From the NCBI RefSeq assembly GCF_000406945.1, contig NZ_KE136354.1:2403685-2467684 (forward strand): 64,000 nt of DNA, in the 5' to 3' direction. Positions 25,905 to 34,803 of the stretch are shown here, piece by piece; within the stretch, counting starts at the first letter, position 1, and every line of letters begins with the position of its first letter. The position numbers and the translations under genes were made by a program. Source of the DNA: Enterococcus dispar ATCC 51266. Lineage in GTDB: Bacteria; Bacillota; Bacilli; Lactobacillales; Enterococcaceae. The notes under the pieces were generated by a model. The model saw only the letters and a program-made list of their open reading frames with translations, made no database searches and was not told the origin of the DNA.

Positions 25905-26978
25905 ATGATTGAAGTTATCGATCTGAAAAAAGTATTCGATAATGGTTTTGAAGCGTTAAAGTCTGTTAATTTTACGATTGAAAAAGGTGATTTGGTTTGT
26001 CTTTTGGGGCCAAGTGGCTGTGGTAAATCAACTATTTTAAATTTGATTGCCGGGTTATTAAGTCCAACAGATGGCGATATCCGTTTTGCCGGAAGCTCTG
26101 TGGTGAAGACAGAACCTAAAGATCGGAATATCGGTTTTGTATTTCAAAACTATGCACTCTATCCCCATATGACTGTTTTTGAAAACGTAATGTTTCCTTT
26201 AACGGTTGGGGATAAAAAAATGCCTAAAAATGAAGCGATGAAAATTGCGGAAAAATATATGGCATTAACCAATATTGAAGAGTTAAAAGATAAAAAGCCC
26301 GGTACATTATCTGGTGGGCAACAACAACGGGTGGCTATTACGCGGGCCCTCGTACAAAATCCGGAAGTTTTATTATTAGATGAACCGTTATCTAATCTAG
26401 ATGCGCGTTTACGTTTAAAGATTCGTGAAGAGATTCGCCGCTTAGTGAAAGAAGTGGGGATTACGACGATTTTTGTTACCCATGACCAAGAAGAAGCGTT
26501 GTCTATTTCTGACAAAATTATTTTATTAAACGAAGGTGTCATTCAACAAAACGATGATCCACAAAATCTTTACTTAGAACCAAATAACTTGTTTGTAGCT
26601 AAATTCATTGGTAATCCCATCATTAATATTTTACCAGTGGAAGTAAAAGCTGGCATGATGCATCACGATGCCTTTAGTGTTCCTGTCGATCGCTTTATGG
26701 TCGCCCGTTTTAAAGAAAATATGCCAGATGGCAATTACTTTATTGGTATTCGACCAGAAGATGTTTTGCCAGTTGATGGCACCGGCGCTTTTCAAACAGT
26801 TATCGCTGGCGTGGAGTTAATTGGCCGGGAACGTATTTTAAACTTTGATATTGATACCCATCACTTAAAATCGATTGTCAGCATCGAAGAAGATATTCAA
26901 GAAGGAGCGCAGCTGACATTTGATTTTGCTTACCAAAAAGCTTTTATCTTTAAAGAAGATGGGACGCGGATTTACTAA
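25905..26978 (+). CDS. ABC transporter ATPase (UgpC/MalK type)
   Basis: A 357-residue CUT1-type ATPase with Walker A GPSGCGKST near residue 37, LSGGQQQR signature near 135, Walker B LLLDEPLSNLDARLR, switch His VTHDQEEAL near 190 and a C-terminal TOBE domain with FIGIRPEDVLPV. ATG 25905 follows AAAGGGAGG; an upstream ATG at 25857 lies within the palindrome and is unlikely. First gene of an operon with two permeases, a metallo-hydrolase and a binding protein. As a UgpC/MsmK-like protein it is also a candidate to energise other importers that lack an ATPase. Confidence 0.93.
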   Translation: MIEVIDLKKVFDNGFEALKSVNFTIEKGDLVCLLGPSGCGKSTILNLIAGLLSPTDGDIRFAGSSVVKTEPKDRNIGFVFQNYALYPHMTVFENVMFPLTVGDKKMPKNEAMKIAEKYMALTNIEELKDKKPGTLSGGQQQRVAITRALVQNPEVLLLDEPLSNLDARLRLKIREEIRRLVKEVGITTIFVTHDQEEALSISDKIILLNEGVIQQNDDPQNLYLEPNNLFVAKFIGNPIINILPVEVKAGMMHHDAFSVPVDRFMVARFKENMPDGNYFIGIRPEDVLPVDGTGAFQTVIAGVELIGRERILNFDIDTHHLKSIVSIEEDIQEGAQLTFDFAYQKAFIFKEDGTRIY

Positions 26979-27862
26979 TGTTTAAGAAAAATCATTACAA
27001 TCCTGAAAATCAACCCAAAGCCTGGCTCTTCCTTCTGCCATCTTTGGTTGTCATTATGATTTTTAGCATCTATCCTTTATTTCGCTCGCTGTTTATGAGT
27101 TTCCAAAAAGGAACGCTGATTAACCAAGAATACGCGGGTATTGAAAACTATCAAAAAGTTTTAAGTGATCCAGTCTTTTTTAAAGCGTTAAAAAATACAG
27201 CTCTTTACGCTTTTTCGGTGGTTCCAATTGCTTTAATAATTGGACTGGCGATTGCTTGGATTATTTTTGAAAAAGTAAAGCATAAAAGTTTTTTTGAAAC
27301 GTTATTTTTCATGCCTTATGTAACCAGTACGATTGCCATCGGGATTGTGTTTCGTTACTTCTTTAACGGCTCTTACGGGATTATTAATTTCTTACTAGGC
27401 AAAGTAGGTATCGCACCGATCAATTGGTTGGATAATGTAGACATGAGCATGACGACCTTAATTATTTTTGGAATTTGGACCAGCTTGGCGTTTAATATCA
27501 TTATTTTATTAGCCGGCTTACGCAATATTGATCCCGAACATTACAAAATTGCCAAAATGTTTGGTGCCAAAGACGGAGAAATTTTCCGCCGGATTACGTT
27601 ACCACAACTCATACCCACAATAGCCTTTTTATTGACAGTAAATATTATCGGTGCCTTTAAAGTGTACACGCAAGTTTATGCTTTGTTTGCGGGCCAACCG
27701 GGGATTGCCAAAAGTGCGACAACGGCAGTGTACTACATCTATGATAAATTCCATATTGCCGGGCGTCCCGGAATTGCCATGGCAGCGACCGTGATTTTGT
27801 TCTTAGTCATTTTGTTCTGTACCTTTATTCAACGCCAAATCATGAAGAGAGTGGGGGATTAG
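26978..27862 (+). CDS. ABC transporter permease (UgpA-like)
   Basis: A 294-residue six-helix permease. LLPSLVVIMIFSIYPLFRSLFMSFQKG opens the first helix (two stretches either side of the Met), and the EAA loop reads DPEHYKIAKMFGAKDGEIFRRI near residue 190. It overlaps the ATPase stop as TAATG. It forms a heterodimer with the next gene product. Members of this family import glycerol-3-phosphate, glycerophosphodiesters or sugars. Confidence 0.92.
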   Translation: MFKKNHYNPENQPKAWLFLLPSLVVIMIFSIYPLFRSLFMSFQKGTLINQEYAGIENYQKVLSDPVFFKALKNTALYAFSVVPIALIIGLAIAWIIFEKVKHKSFFETLFFMPYVTSTIAIGIVFRYFFNGSYGIINFLLGKVGIAPINWLDNVDMSMTTLIIFGIWTSLAFNIIILLAGLRNIDPEHYKIAKMFGAKDGEIFRRITLPQLIPTIAFLLTVNIIGAFKVYTQVYALFAGQPGIAKSATTAVYYIYDKFHIAGRPGIAMAATVILFLVILFCTFIQRQIMKRVGD

Positions 27863-27863
27863 T

Positions 27864-28682
27864 GTGAAAAAAGTTGTGACAATTGTGGCCTTGGTCTTTT
27901 TAGTCGTCTTAGGCATTATCACCTTATTCCCATTTGTCTATATGATTTTAGCCGGTTTAATGACTTATAGTGAAGCGACCAGTATACCGCCAACCATTAT
28001 TCCAGAAAAATTCCAATGGGCCAACTATGCAGCGGTCTTTTCTAAAGCACCGTTTTTACAGTACTTCATTAATACTGTCTTTGTTTCTCTTGTGACGACA
28101 ATTGCGACTTTAATTACTTCTGTTTTAGCTTCATTTGCTTTAACGAGTTTGGAGTTTAGATTTAAAGGCTTAGTTGTCGGGATTATGGTGTCATTACTAA
28201 TGGTACCTTATGAATCGATTATTTTTACCAATTACAATACGATTGCCAAAATGGGCTTATTAAACAGCTATATGGCGTTAATTATTCCCTTTTTAACAAG
28301 CATTTTTTATATTTATTATTTAAATAGCTATTTAAAAGGAATTTCCAGCACCTTTTATAAAGCAGCTAAAATCGACGGCGCTTCTGACTTGGAGTACATT
28401 TGGCGGATCTTAGTGCCGATGTCACGACCGGCGTTAGTCACTGTGGGAATTTTAACGTTTATTTCCAGTTGGAATTCATTTTTATGGCCATTACTTGTTA
28501 CCAACGAGAAAAAATACCGCTTGTTAAATAACGGTTTAGCGGCTTTTACGACAGAAAGTGGGAGCGATGTGCACTTGCAAATGGCCGCAGCGACATTGAC
28601 AGTAATTCCCATCTTAATTATTTATTTGATTTTTAGAAAAGAAATTATTCGAGGAGTGGCAAAAAATGGTATCAAAGGGTAA
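27864..28682 (+). CDS. ABC transporter permease (UgpE-like)
   Basis: A 272-residue permease with six helices and the EAA loop STFYKAAKIDGASDLEYIWR near residue 160. It starts with GTG two bases after the previous stop. Its last 17 bases overlap the next gene, so expression of the metallo-hydrolase is coupled to that of the transporter. Confidence 0.92.
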   Translation: MKKVVTIVALVFLVVLGIITLFPFVYMILAGLMTYSEATSIPPTIIPEKFQWANYAAVFSKAPFLQYFINTVFVSLVTTIATLITSVLASFALTSLEFRFKGLVVGIMVSLLMVPYESIIFTNYNTIAKMGLLNSYMALIIPFLTSIFYIYYLNSYLKGISSTFYKAAKIDGASDLEYIWRILVPMSRPALVTVGILTFISSWNSFLWPLLVTNEKKYRLLNNGLAAFTTESGSDVHLQMAAATLTVIPILIIYLIFRKEIIRGVAKNGIKG

Positions 28683-29967
28683 AACCACCATCACTTTTCA
28701 TAGTGGGATTTTGACCATCGGCGGTACTATTATCGAAGTCAGTTATGAAGATGCGCATATTTTCTTTGATTTTGGGACCGAATATCGCCCGGAATTGGGG
28801 CTAAAAGATGATGATTTAAGTACATTATTAAAAAATCGTTTAGTACCGGAGTTAAAAGGCGTTTATGATCCGCGGTTAAATTACACTTATCATGGGGAAG
28901 ATGAACAAGAATACACTCAAACGGCTGTCTTTTTATCCCATGCGCATTTGGATCATTCCAAAATGATTAATTATTTGGATCCGGAAATTCCGTTATACAC
29001 ATTAAAAGAAACGGCAAAAATTTTGCGTAGTTTAAATCGTAACGGTGATTTTTTAATTCCTTCTCCTTTTGAAGCAACGAATTTTACCCGTGAAATGATT
29101 GGTTTAGAAGCCCATGACGTGGTAGAAGTTGGGCAGATTAAAGTGGAACTTGTACCGGTTGATCACGATGCTTACGGCGCATGTGCTTTATTGATTCATA
29201 CACCCGATGCGTTTTTGACTTACACTGGTGATTTGCGGTTACACGGATATGATCGCCAGTATACGCTGGATTTTTGTCAACAAGCTAAGCATACAGATCT
29301 TCTAATGATGGAAGGCGTTAGCATCAGCTTTGAGGAAAGAGATTCTGAAGAGGTTAAAGTATTCAGTGAAGCGGATTTAATTGCACAACTGGTAGCACAG
29401 GTCACAGAAAATCCTCAGCGACAATTAACGTTTAATGGTTATCCCGCTAATGTGAAGCGTTTTGAACAAATTATTAAACAATCGCCGAGAAAAGTCGTAT
29501 TAGAAGCCAATATGGCTGCTTTAATGCAGGATATCTTTAATATCGCAGTTCCGTATTATTATCCTTTAAATACCGAACATAAAATTGCGGACTTAGATAA
29601 AAAACTAGAAATTTCTTATGAAGAATTGTTGGCTGACGACCATAAATACTTATGGCAAGCAGTCGCAAACTTTGAAAAATTACAAAGCGGCGGCATGTAT
29701 TTTCATATGGACGCCCAACCTTTGGGAGATTTTGATCCCAAATATCAAGTCTTCTTGGATTTATTAGCCTTGAAGAAAGTGGAATTTGTCCGTCTTGCTT
29801 GTTCCGGACATGCCTTTCCACAAGATCTCGATGCCATTATTTCAATGATCGAGCCTAAAATTTTGGTTCCAATCCATACGTTAAAACCAGAAAAACTGGA
29901 AAACCCGTATGGTAAAAGAATACTTCCCACCCGTGGGGAAAAAATCACTGAGTTCAAAGGAGAGTAA
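28666..29967 (+). CDS. RNase J-like MBL/beta-CASP metallo-hydrolase
   Basis: A 433-residue metallo-beta-lactamase-fold hydrolase. The metal motif HAHLDH lies in VFLSHAHLDHSK near residue 92, with later ligands at VDHDAYGACAL near 165 and TYTGDLRLHG near 185. A beta-CASP-like region follows (QLTFNGYPANVKRFEQII) and the C-terminus (LACSGHAFPQDL, KILVPIHTLKPE) matches the RMMBL segment of RNase J/CPSF-type nucleases. It lacks RNase J's C-terminal domain and is about 120 residues shorter. It starts inside the permease gene after GAGGAG. Being locked into an importer operon suggests it acts on the imported compound, perhaps a phosphodiester, but an RNA role is possible. Confidence 0.82.
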   Translation: MVSKGKTTITFHSGILTIGGTIIEVSYEDAHIFFDFGTEYRPELGLKDDDLSTLLKNRLVPELKGVYDPRLNYTYHGEDEQEYTQTAVFLSHAHLDHSKMINYLDPEIPLYTLKETAKILRSLNRNGDFLIPSPFEATNFTREMIGLEAHDVVEVGQIKVELVPVDHDAYGACALLIHTPDAFLTYTGDLRLHGYDRQYTLDFCQQAKHTDLLMMEGVSISFEERDSEEVKVFSEADLIAQLVAQVTENPQRQLTFNGYPANVKRFEQIIKQSPRKVVLEANMAALMQDIFNIAVPYYYPLNTEHKIADLDKKLEISYEELLADDHKYLWQAVANFEKLQSGGMYFHMDAQPLGDFDPKYQVFLDLLALKKVEFVRLACSGHAFPQDLDAIISMIEPKILVPIHTLKPEKLENPYGKRILPTRGEKITEFKGE

Positions 29968-29970
29968 GAA

Positions 29971-31257
29971 ATGAAGTTCAAAAAATTGGGTACAGCAGTA
30001 TTGGCAACCGCCACAGTTTTTGCATTAGCAGCTTGTGGCAATGATTCAAAAGAAAGTTCTAATGGCGACAGCGACAAAATCGTTACATCCATCGACAAAG
30101 ACACCACTGTTACATTTTGGCATGCGATGAATGGGGCGCAAGAAGAAGCGTTAACGAAGATTACTGAAGATTTTATGAAAGAAAATCCTAAAATCAAAAT
30201 TGAATTACAAAACCAATCACAATACCCAGACTTACAAGCAAAAATCAATTCAACCCTACCTTCTCCAAAGGATTTACCAACCATCAGCCAAGCATATCCA
30301 GGCTGGTTATGGAACGCAGCACAAGACGATATGTTAGTGGATTTAAAACCTTACATGGATGACAAAACAATTGGTTGGGGCGACCAAGAAGAAATTCGCA
30401 AACCTTTATTAGAAGGTGCCCAAATCGAAGGCAAACAATACGGTATTCCATTTAATAAATCAACTGAAGCTTTAGTTTACAACGCTGATTTATTGAAAGA
30501 ATATGGTGTTGCAGTTCCTAAAACACTAGAAGAATTAAAAGAAGCTTCTAAAACAATTTATGAAAAATCAAATCATGAAGTTGTCGGTGCGGGCTTTGAC
30601 TCTTTAAACAATTACTACGTTATTGGCATGGAAAATAAAGGGGAAGAATTCACTAAAGATTTAAAATTTGATTCTAAAAAATCAAAAGAAGTAATTGATT
30701 ACTATTTAGATGGCGTAAAAGACGGTTACTTCCGCATTGCCGGTTCAGACAAATATTTATCTGGCCCGTTTGCAAACGGTAAAGTAGCAATGTTCATTGG
30801 TTCAATTGCCGGTGAAGGTTACGTTAAAAAAGATACAGAAGGTAAATTTGAATACGGTGTGGCACCACGTCCGGAAAAAATTAACTTACAACAAGGTACA
30901 GACATTTACATGTTCAACAGCGCTACAGCAGAACAAAAATCTGCAGCTTTCATGTACTTGAAATATTTGTCTTCACCAGACGTTCAATTATATTGGGCTG
31001 AACAAACAGGTTACATGCCAGTATTACAATCTGTTTTAGAAAGTGAAGAATACAAAAAATCACCAAATACCAAAGTACCAGCAATTTTAGAAGAAGCAAC
31101 AAAAGATTTATTCTCTATTCCAGTTAAAGAAAATGCTGATCCTGCCTACAATGAAGTACGGGCAATCATGGAAAACATTTTGTCTAACCCAAATAAAGAT
31201 ACAGACAAATTAATTAAAGATTCTGTTCCACAATTACAAGACGCTTGGAATCAATAA
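29971..31257 (+). CDS. Solute-binding lipoprotein (UgpB-like)
   Basis: A 428-residue extracellular receptor with signal peptide and lipobox FALAAC (Cys 22). VTFWHAMNGAQEEALTKITEDF and the central QYGIPFNKSTEALVYNADLL are typical of UgpB/MalE proteins. UgpB relatives bind glycerol-3-phosphate or its diesters. Placed last in the operon, it is probably the ligand-binding part of the transporter encoded just upstream. Followed by two consecutive terminators. Confidence 0.88.
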   Translation: MKFKKLGTAVLATATVFALAACGNDSKESSNGDSDKIVTSIDKDTTVTFWHAMNGAQEEALTKITEDFMKENPKIKIELQNQSQYPDLQAKINSTLPSPKDLPTISQAYPGWLWNAAQDDMLVDLKPYMDDKTIGWGDQEEIRKPLLEGAQIEGKQYGIPFNKSTEALVYNADLLKEYGVAVPKTLEELKEASKTIYEKSNHEVVGAGFDSLNNYYVIGMENKGEEFTKDLKFDSKKSKEVIDYYLDGVKDGYFRIAGSDKYLSGPFANGKVAMFIGSIAGEGYVKKDTEGKFEYGVAPRPEKINLQQGTDIYMFNSATAEQKSAAFMYLKYLSSPDVQLYWAEQTGYMPVLQSVLESEEYKKSPNTKVPAILEEATKDLFSIPVKENADPAYNEVRAIMENILSNPNKDTDKLIKDSVPQLQDAWNQ

Positions 31258-31265
31258 CTTGATGT

Positions 31266-31356
31266 AAGAAAATCTCCTCTTCCTAAAAGGTAGAGGAGAT
31301 TTTTTTAGTCTGAAAAGACGCTCAAACGAAATGCGTCAGTCAGATTTTTTTCAGAG
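31266..31356 (+). terminator. Tandem terminators after Ugp-like operon
   Basis: First hairpin: AAATCTCCTCT with AGAGGAGATTTTTTT (31268-31305). Second: CTGAAAAGACGC with GCGTCAGTCAGATTTTTTT (about 31310-31354). The pair isolates the operon from the nucleotidase gene. Confidence 0.8.
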
Positions 31357-31392
31357 AAAAATAAGTGTCTAATCAAATCTATTCGCGGTTTA

Positions 31393-31401
31393 TGGTATGA
31401 T
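31393..31401 (+). promoter_or_regulatory. Extended -10 promoter for the nucleotidase gene
   Basis: TGG-TATGAT, an extended -10 element about 80 bases before the gene. No good -35 sequence is visible. Confidence 0.4.
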
Positions 31402-31481
31402 GACAAAGGAAATTGTTTTAAATTCTATCGCAATTTTAGCATGATTATCAGAATTTAAAATCAGGAAAGGAACGAGGAAAT

Positions 31482-33029
31482 ATGCAATTAACCATTTTAG
31501 CAACGAGTGATATGCACGGCTACATTCAACCAACTAATTACGCGGAAAAAGGCGCTGACTTACCTTTTGGAACTGCCAAAGTTGCAACTAAAATGCAAGA
31601 ATTGACCGCACAAGCAGATGGTCCAGTCATTAAAATTGAAAATGGTGACTTTATTCAAGGCTCACCTTTAAGTTATTACGCCGCTAAGCAAAAACAAGAT
31701 CCAGCTGAAATTACCAAAGTCATTAATCACATGGGCTATGATGTTGGGTTACTGGGGAATCATGAATTTAACTATGGTCTGCCTTATTTAGAAAAAGCGA
31801 TTAAAAGTTATCAGCATCCGATTTTAGCAGCTAATGTTTTAGGCAAAGATGGCCAACCTTATTTTGGCGAACCTTACGTTATTTTAGAAAAAGAAGGCGT
31901 CAAGATTGCGATTCTAGGTGTGGTCACCCAATACATTCCCCATTGGGAACAACCGGCAACTGTTAAAGACTTAACTTTCAAAAGTTTAGTTGCAACCGCT
32001 AAAGAATACGTGCCCAAATTACGGGAGTTAGCGGATGTGGTTATTGTTTCTTACCACGGGGGTTTTGAAAAAGACCTCTCAACCGGAGAAGCAACGGAAA
32101 TGCTGACCGGAGAAAATGAAGGTTATGAATTGTTGCAAACAGTCAGTGGTATTGATGCCTTTGTTACCGGGCATCAACATCGTGAAATTGCGGCTGTTGT
32201 CAACGGTGTTCCAGTTATTCAGCCAGGATTTCGCGGAAATTATATCGGTAAAATTATGCTTGATTTAAATCAAATTGACAATACTTGGCAAGTAAGTAAT
32301 CCCAGCGCTGAAATTGTAGTGACAAAAGATGCTAAGGCGGATTTAGAAGTTGTCAGTTTAATTCAAGAATTAGACGACGAATTAGAAATGTGGTTGGATC
32401 AACCGGTGGGTAAAGTGGAAGGTGATATGCACATCACAGATCCAATGGCTGCCCGCATTCACGAACACCCATATATTGAATTCATCAACCGGGTTCAAAT
32501 GTGGGCCAGCGGTGCTAAAATTTCCGGCACAGCTTTATTTAACAATGAAGGCAAAGGCTTTGGCGAAACTATAACCATGCGCGATGTCATCACTAATTAT
32601 ATTTACCCCAATACACTTGCCGTTTTAAAAATTACGGGCGCTGATTTAAAAGCGGCTTTGGAACAAACCGCAAATTATTTAGTGTTAAAAGACGGTCAAA
32701 TTGTCTTTAATCCGCAATTTATTAATCCAAAACCGCAATATTACAATTATGATATGTATGAAGGTATTGATTATGCGATTGATTTAAGTCAACCTTATGG
32801 CAAAAAAATTACGAAGCTGCAATTTGAAGGATCAGATATTTTACCTGATCAAGAATTGGAAGTTGTCATGAATCAATATCGTGCGGTTGGTGGCGGAAAT
32901 TATGCTATGTTTAGCGCGGATAAAATCATTAAAGAAATTCCGCGGGATATGACAGAAGTAATTGCGGAATACCTGCAAGCCCATCCGGTTTTAAAAGCTG
33001 AAGTAAATCACAACTTTAGCGTGAAGTAA
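31482..33029 (+). CDS. 5'-nucleotidase / cyclic phosphodiesterase family enzyme
   Basis: A 515-residue bimetallic phosphoesterase. The N-terminal calcineurin-like domain shows all ligands: TSDMHGYI (residues 8-15), ENGDFIQGSP near 50, LGNHEFNYG near 95, VSYHGGFE near 190, and VTGHQHRE near 230. The C-terminal 5'-nucleotidase substrate-binding domain has ANYLVLKDG and MNQYRAVGGGNY near 465. There is no signal peptide and no anchor, so unlike YfkN/CpdB-type surface enzymes it is probably cytosolic. It starts after GGAAAGGAACGAGG. It lies directly behind the Ugp-like operon but behind its own promoter and may dephosphorylate the same class of compound. Confidence 0.88.
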   Translation: MQLTILATSDMHGYIQPTNYAEKGADLPFGTAKVATKMQELTAQADGPVIKIENGDFIQGSPLSYYAAKQKQDPAEITKVINHMGYDVGLLGNHEFNYGLPYLEKAIKSYQHPILAANVLGKDGQPYFGEPYVILEKEGVKIAILGVVTQYIPHWEQPATVKDLTFKSLVATAKEYVPKLRELADVVIVSYHGGFEKDLSTGEATEMLTGENEGYELLQTVSGIDAFVTGHQHREIAAVVNGVPVIQPGFRGNYIGKIMLDLNQIDNTWQVSNPSAEIVVTKDAKADLEVVSLIQELDDELEMWLDQPVGKVEGDMHITDPMAARIHEHPYIEFINRVQMWASGAKISGTALFNNEGKGFGETITMRDVITNYIYPNTLAVLKITGADLKAALEQTANYLVLKDGQIVFNPQFINPKPQYYNYDMYEGIDYAIDLSQPYGKKITKLQFEGSDILPDQELEVVMNQYRAVGGGNYAMFSADKIIKEIPRDMTEVIAEYLQAHPVLKAEVNHNFSVK

Positions 33030-33033
33030 GCAC

Positions 33034-33102
33034 ACAAACCACGAACTTTTGTTTTTCTACCTAATACAGGTGTGAAAAATGAAAGGCTCGTGGTTTTTTG
33101 TT
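33034..33102 (+). terminator. Terminator of nucleotidase gene
   Basis: AAACCACGAACTTT and AAAGGCTCGTGGTTTTTT pair around a T/A-rich loop. Confidence 0.75.
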
Positions 33103-33119
33103 TGAAATCCATCACGACT

Positions 33120-33420
33120 GAGAAATTTTGTCTGATTATTAATGAGCTGCCCATCCTCTTCAACTTTCCTTCTTGTCTAGCTTTTTGAACAAACTCTTGG
33201 CGACAATCAGCCAAAATCTTAAGAAATTTGAAAAACAATGTATTAAGATTTCATCTGATTGCTAAAGAGCTGAACGAGTTCAAAAAGCTTTTCTATTTTG
33301 TCTAGTTTCAGATGCCAACTCTTTGAGAAAAATTCAAAAACTAGCTACTGGTCCAGAACACCAGTAGACGAGTTTCTGAGATTTTTTAAAAGAGCTACCC
33401 GACCTCTGCCACTTTTCTAT
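33120..33420 (+). repeat. Dispersed hairpin repeat, copy 4 (B then A)
   Basis: The clearest copy. Module B (33179-33290) is an imperfect palindrome: AGCTTTTTGAAC on the left pairs with GTTCAAAAAGCT on the right, with internal ACAATCAG/CTGATTG and AATCTTAA/TTAAGATT. Module A (about 33318-33396) has a perfect apical stem, CTACTGGT (33345-33352) with ACCAGTAG (33360-33367), and a lower stem CTCTTTGAGAAAAATTC with GATTTTTTAAAAGAG. Short linkers with GTCTAGC or GTCTAG flank B. The antisense ORF that can be drawn here (33008-33238) runs through module B and is not credible. Confidence 0.85.
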
Positions 33421-33439
33421 TACCCTCAAGTATAAACAT

Positions 33440-33468
33440 TTGCTTACTTTTAATAAGCGATGTAGAAT
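33440..33468 (+). promoter_or_regulatory. Promoter of lactate oxidase gene
   Basis: TTGCTT (33440-33445), 17 bases, TAGAAT (33463-33468), about 30 bases before the ribosome site GAGAAGGAAAG. Confidence 0.65.
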
Positions 33469-33502
33469 GAGCTTGTAAATTACAAGAGAGAAGGAAAGTC
33501 TT

Positions 33503-34600
33503 ATGTATCATACAAGTAATGAAGAACATCCTATTGATATCGTGAATATTGCCTCTTTAGAAGGCCGCGTCAAAGAACGCATGGAAGCTGGTGCTTTTGG
33601 TTATATTCGGGGTGGTTCTGAAGATGAATGGACAATGAAAGAAAATACAGCTTCATTTATGAATAAAAAAATTATGCCCCGCATTTTACAAGGGATTGAT
33701 CATGCTGACTTATCTACTAAATTATGGGATATTGAACTTCAAACACCAATTATTGAAGCTCCTTCTGCAGCACAAGGTTTAGCTCATGAAAAAGGCGAAG
33801 CAGATACTGCTAAAGGTGTCGCTGCTGCGGGTTCAATTTTTTCAATTAGTACTTATGCCAATACAACTGTTGAAGATGCAGCAGCAGCTGCACCTGATGC
33901 ACCACAATTTTTTCAATTGTATATGAGTAAAGATGACGGCTTCAATGAATTTATTTTGGATAAAGCTGTTAAAGCAGGTGCCAAAGCAATTATTTTAACT
34001 GCTGATTCGACATTAGGTGGTTACCGTGAAGAAGACGTAATTAATCAATTCCAATTTCCCTTACCAATGCCCAATTTAGCTGCTTATTCTGCTCAAAGCG
34101 CCAGTGGTAATGGTGAAGGCAAAGGGATTGCTGAAATATATGCTGCTGCTAAACAAGGTTTGGTGCCAGAAGACATCAAAAAAATTAAAGACTTAACTCA
34201 TTTACCTGTTTTGGTTAAAGGAATTCAATCTCCTGAAGATGCCGATCTTGCAATTAAAGCAGGTGCTGACGGCATTTGGGTTTCCAACCACGGTGGCCGA
34301 CAATTAGATGGTGGTCCTGCTTCCTTTGACGTTTTACCTGCTATCGCAGAAGTTGTCGACAAACGGGTGCCGATCGTATTTGATTCCGGTGTTCGTCGTG
34401 GAGAACATGTTTTTAAAGCTTTAGCAAGTGGTGCTGACTTAGTTGCCATCGGCCGTCCTGTTATTTACGGGTTAAATTTAGGCGGTGCTGAAGGTGTGAA
34501 ATCTGTCTTTGATCACTTCAATAAAGAATTATCTATCACGATGCAATTAGCTGGAACTAAAACAATTGCGGATGTGAAGAAAACAAAATTAATTGATTAA
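33503..34600 (+). CDS. lox: L-lactate oxidase (FMN-dependent)
   Basis: Oxidises L-lactate to pyruvate with O2, making H2O2. The 365-residue alpha-hydroxy-acid oxidase matches the Aerococcus viridans type throughout: FGYIRGGSEDEWTMKEN near residue 33, APSAAQGLAHEKGEADTAK near 92, FFQLYMSKDDG near 137, ILTADSTLGGYREEDV near 163, VKGIQSPEDADLAIKAGADG near 235, the catalytic His-Arg pair in SNHGGRQLDGGPASFD near 256, and FDSGVRRGEHVFKALASGAD near 290. NGEGKGIAEIYAAAKQ marks the active-site lid. Monocistronic between its own promoter and terminator. Lactate 2-monooxygenase is a less likely reading. Confidence 0.92.
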   Translation: MYHTSNEEHPIDIVNIASLEGRVKERMEAGAFGYIRGGSEDEWTMKENTASFMNKKIMPRILQGIDHADLSTKLWDIELQTPIIEAPSAAQGLAHEKGEADTAKGVAAAGSIFSISTYANTTVEDAAAAAPDAPQFFQLYMSKDDGFNEFILDKAVKAGAKAIILTADSTLGGYREEDVINQFQFPLPMPNLAAYSAQSASGNGEGKGIAEIYAAAKQGLVPEDIKKIKDLTHLPVLVKGIQSPEDADLAIKAGADGIWVSNHGGRQLDGGPASFDVLPAIAEVVDKRVPIVFDSGVRRGEHVFKALASGADLVAIGRPVIYGLNLGGAEGVKSVFDHFNKELSITMQLAGTKTIADVKKTKLID

Positions 34601-34612
34601 TTTTGAAGATTT

Positions 34613-34648
34613 TAAGAGTCTGACTAATCTTGGTCAGACTCTTTTTTT
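34613..34648 (+). terminator. Terminator of lactate oxidase gene
   Basis: AAGAGTCTGAC and GGTCAGACTC form a stem followed by seven T. Confidence 0.9.
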
Positions 34649-34741
34649 ACATTGAAAACCAGTTTAATATAAGGCGTAAGCTTGTATTGCGTAACATTTA
34701 ATTTTTCTAGTATTTTTTTAGCAAAAATAAAATCGGATTGG

Positions 34742-34771
34742 TTGAAGTGCTGTAAAAAAACATGCTAAAAT
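34742..34771 (+). promoter_or_regulatory. Promoter of NlpC/P60 gene
   Basis: TTGAAG (34742-34747), 18 bases, TAAAAT (34766-34771), about 30 bases before the start codon. Confidence 0.5.
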
Positions 34772-34803
34772 AAAAGGGAGTAAAATGAGAAAGGGATGAG
34801 AAA

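Noticed and set aside
33008..33238. 76-residue antisense ORF overlapping the end of the nucleotidase gene
   Set aside because: It crosses a terminator and the left arm of repeat module B, and overlaps a well-supported gene on the other strand.
1530..33420. CRISPR array or insertion sequence as explanation for the repeats
   Set aside because: The copies are far apart, imperfect and hairpin-forming, with no regular spacers, no transposase gene and no cas genes in the window.
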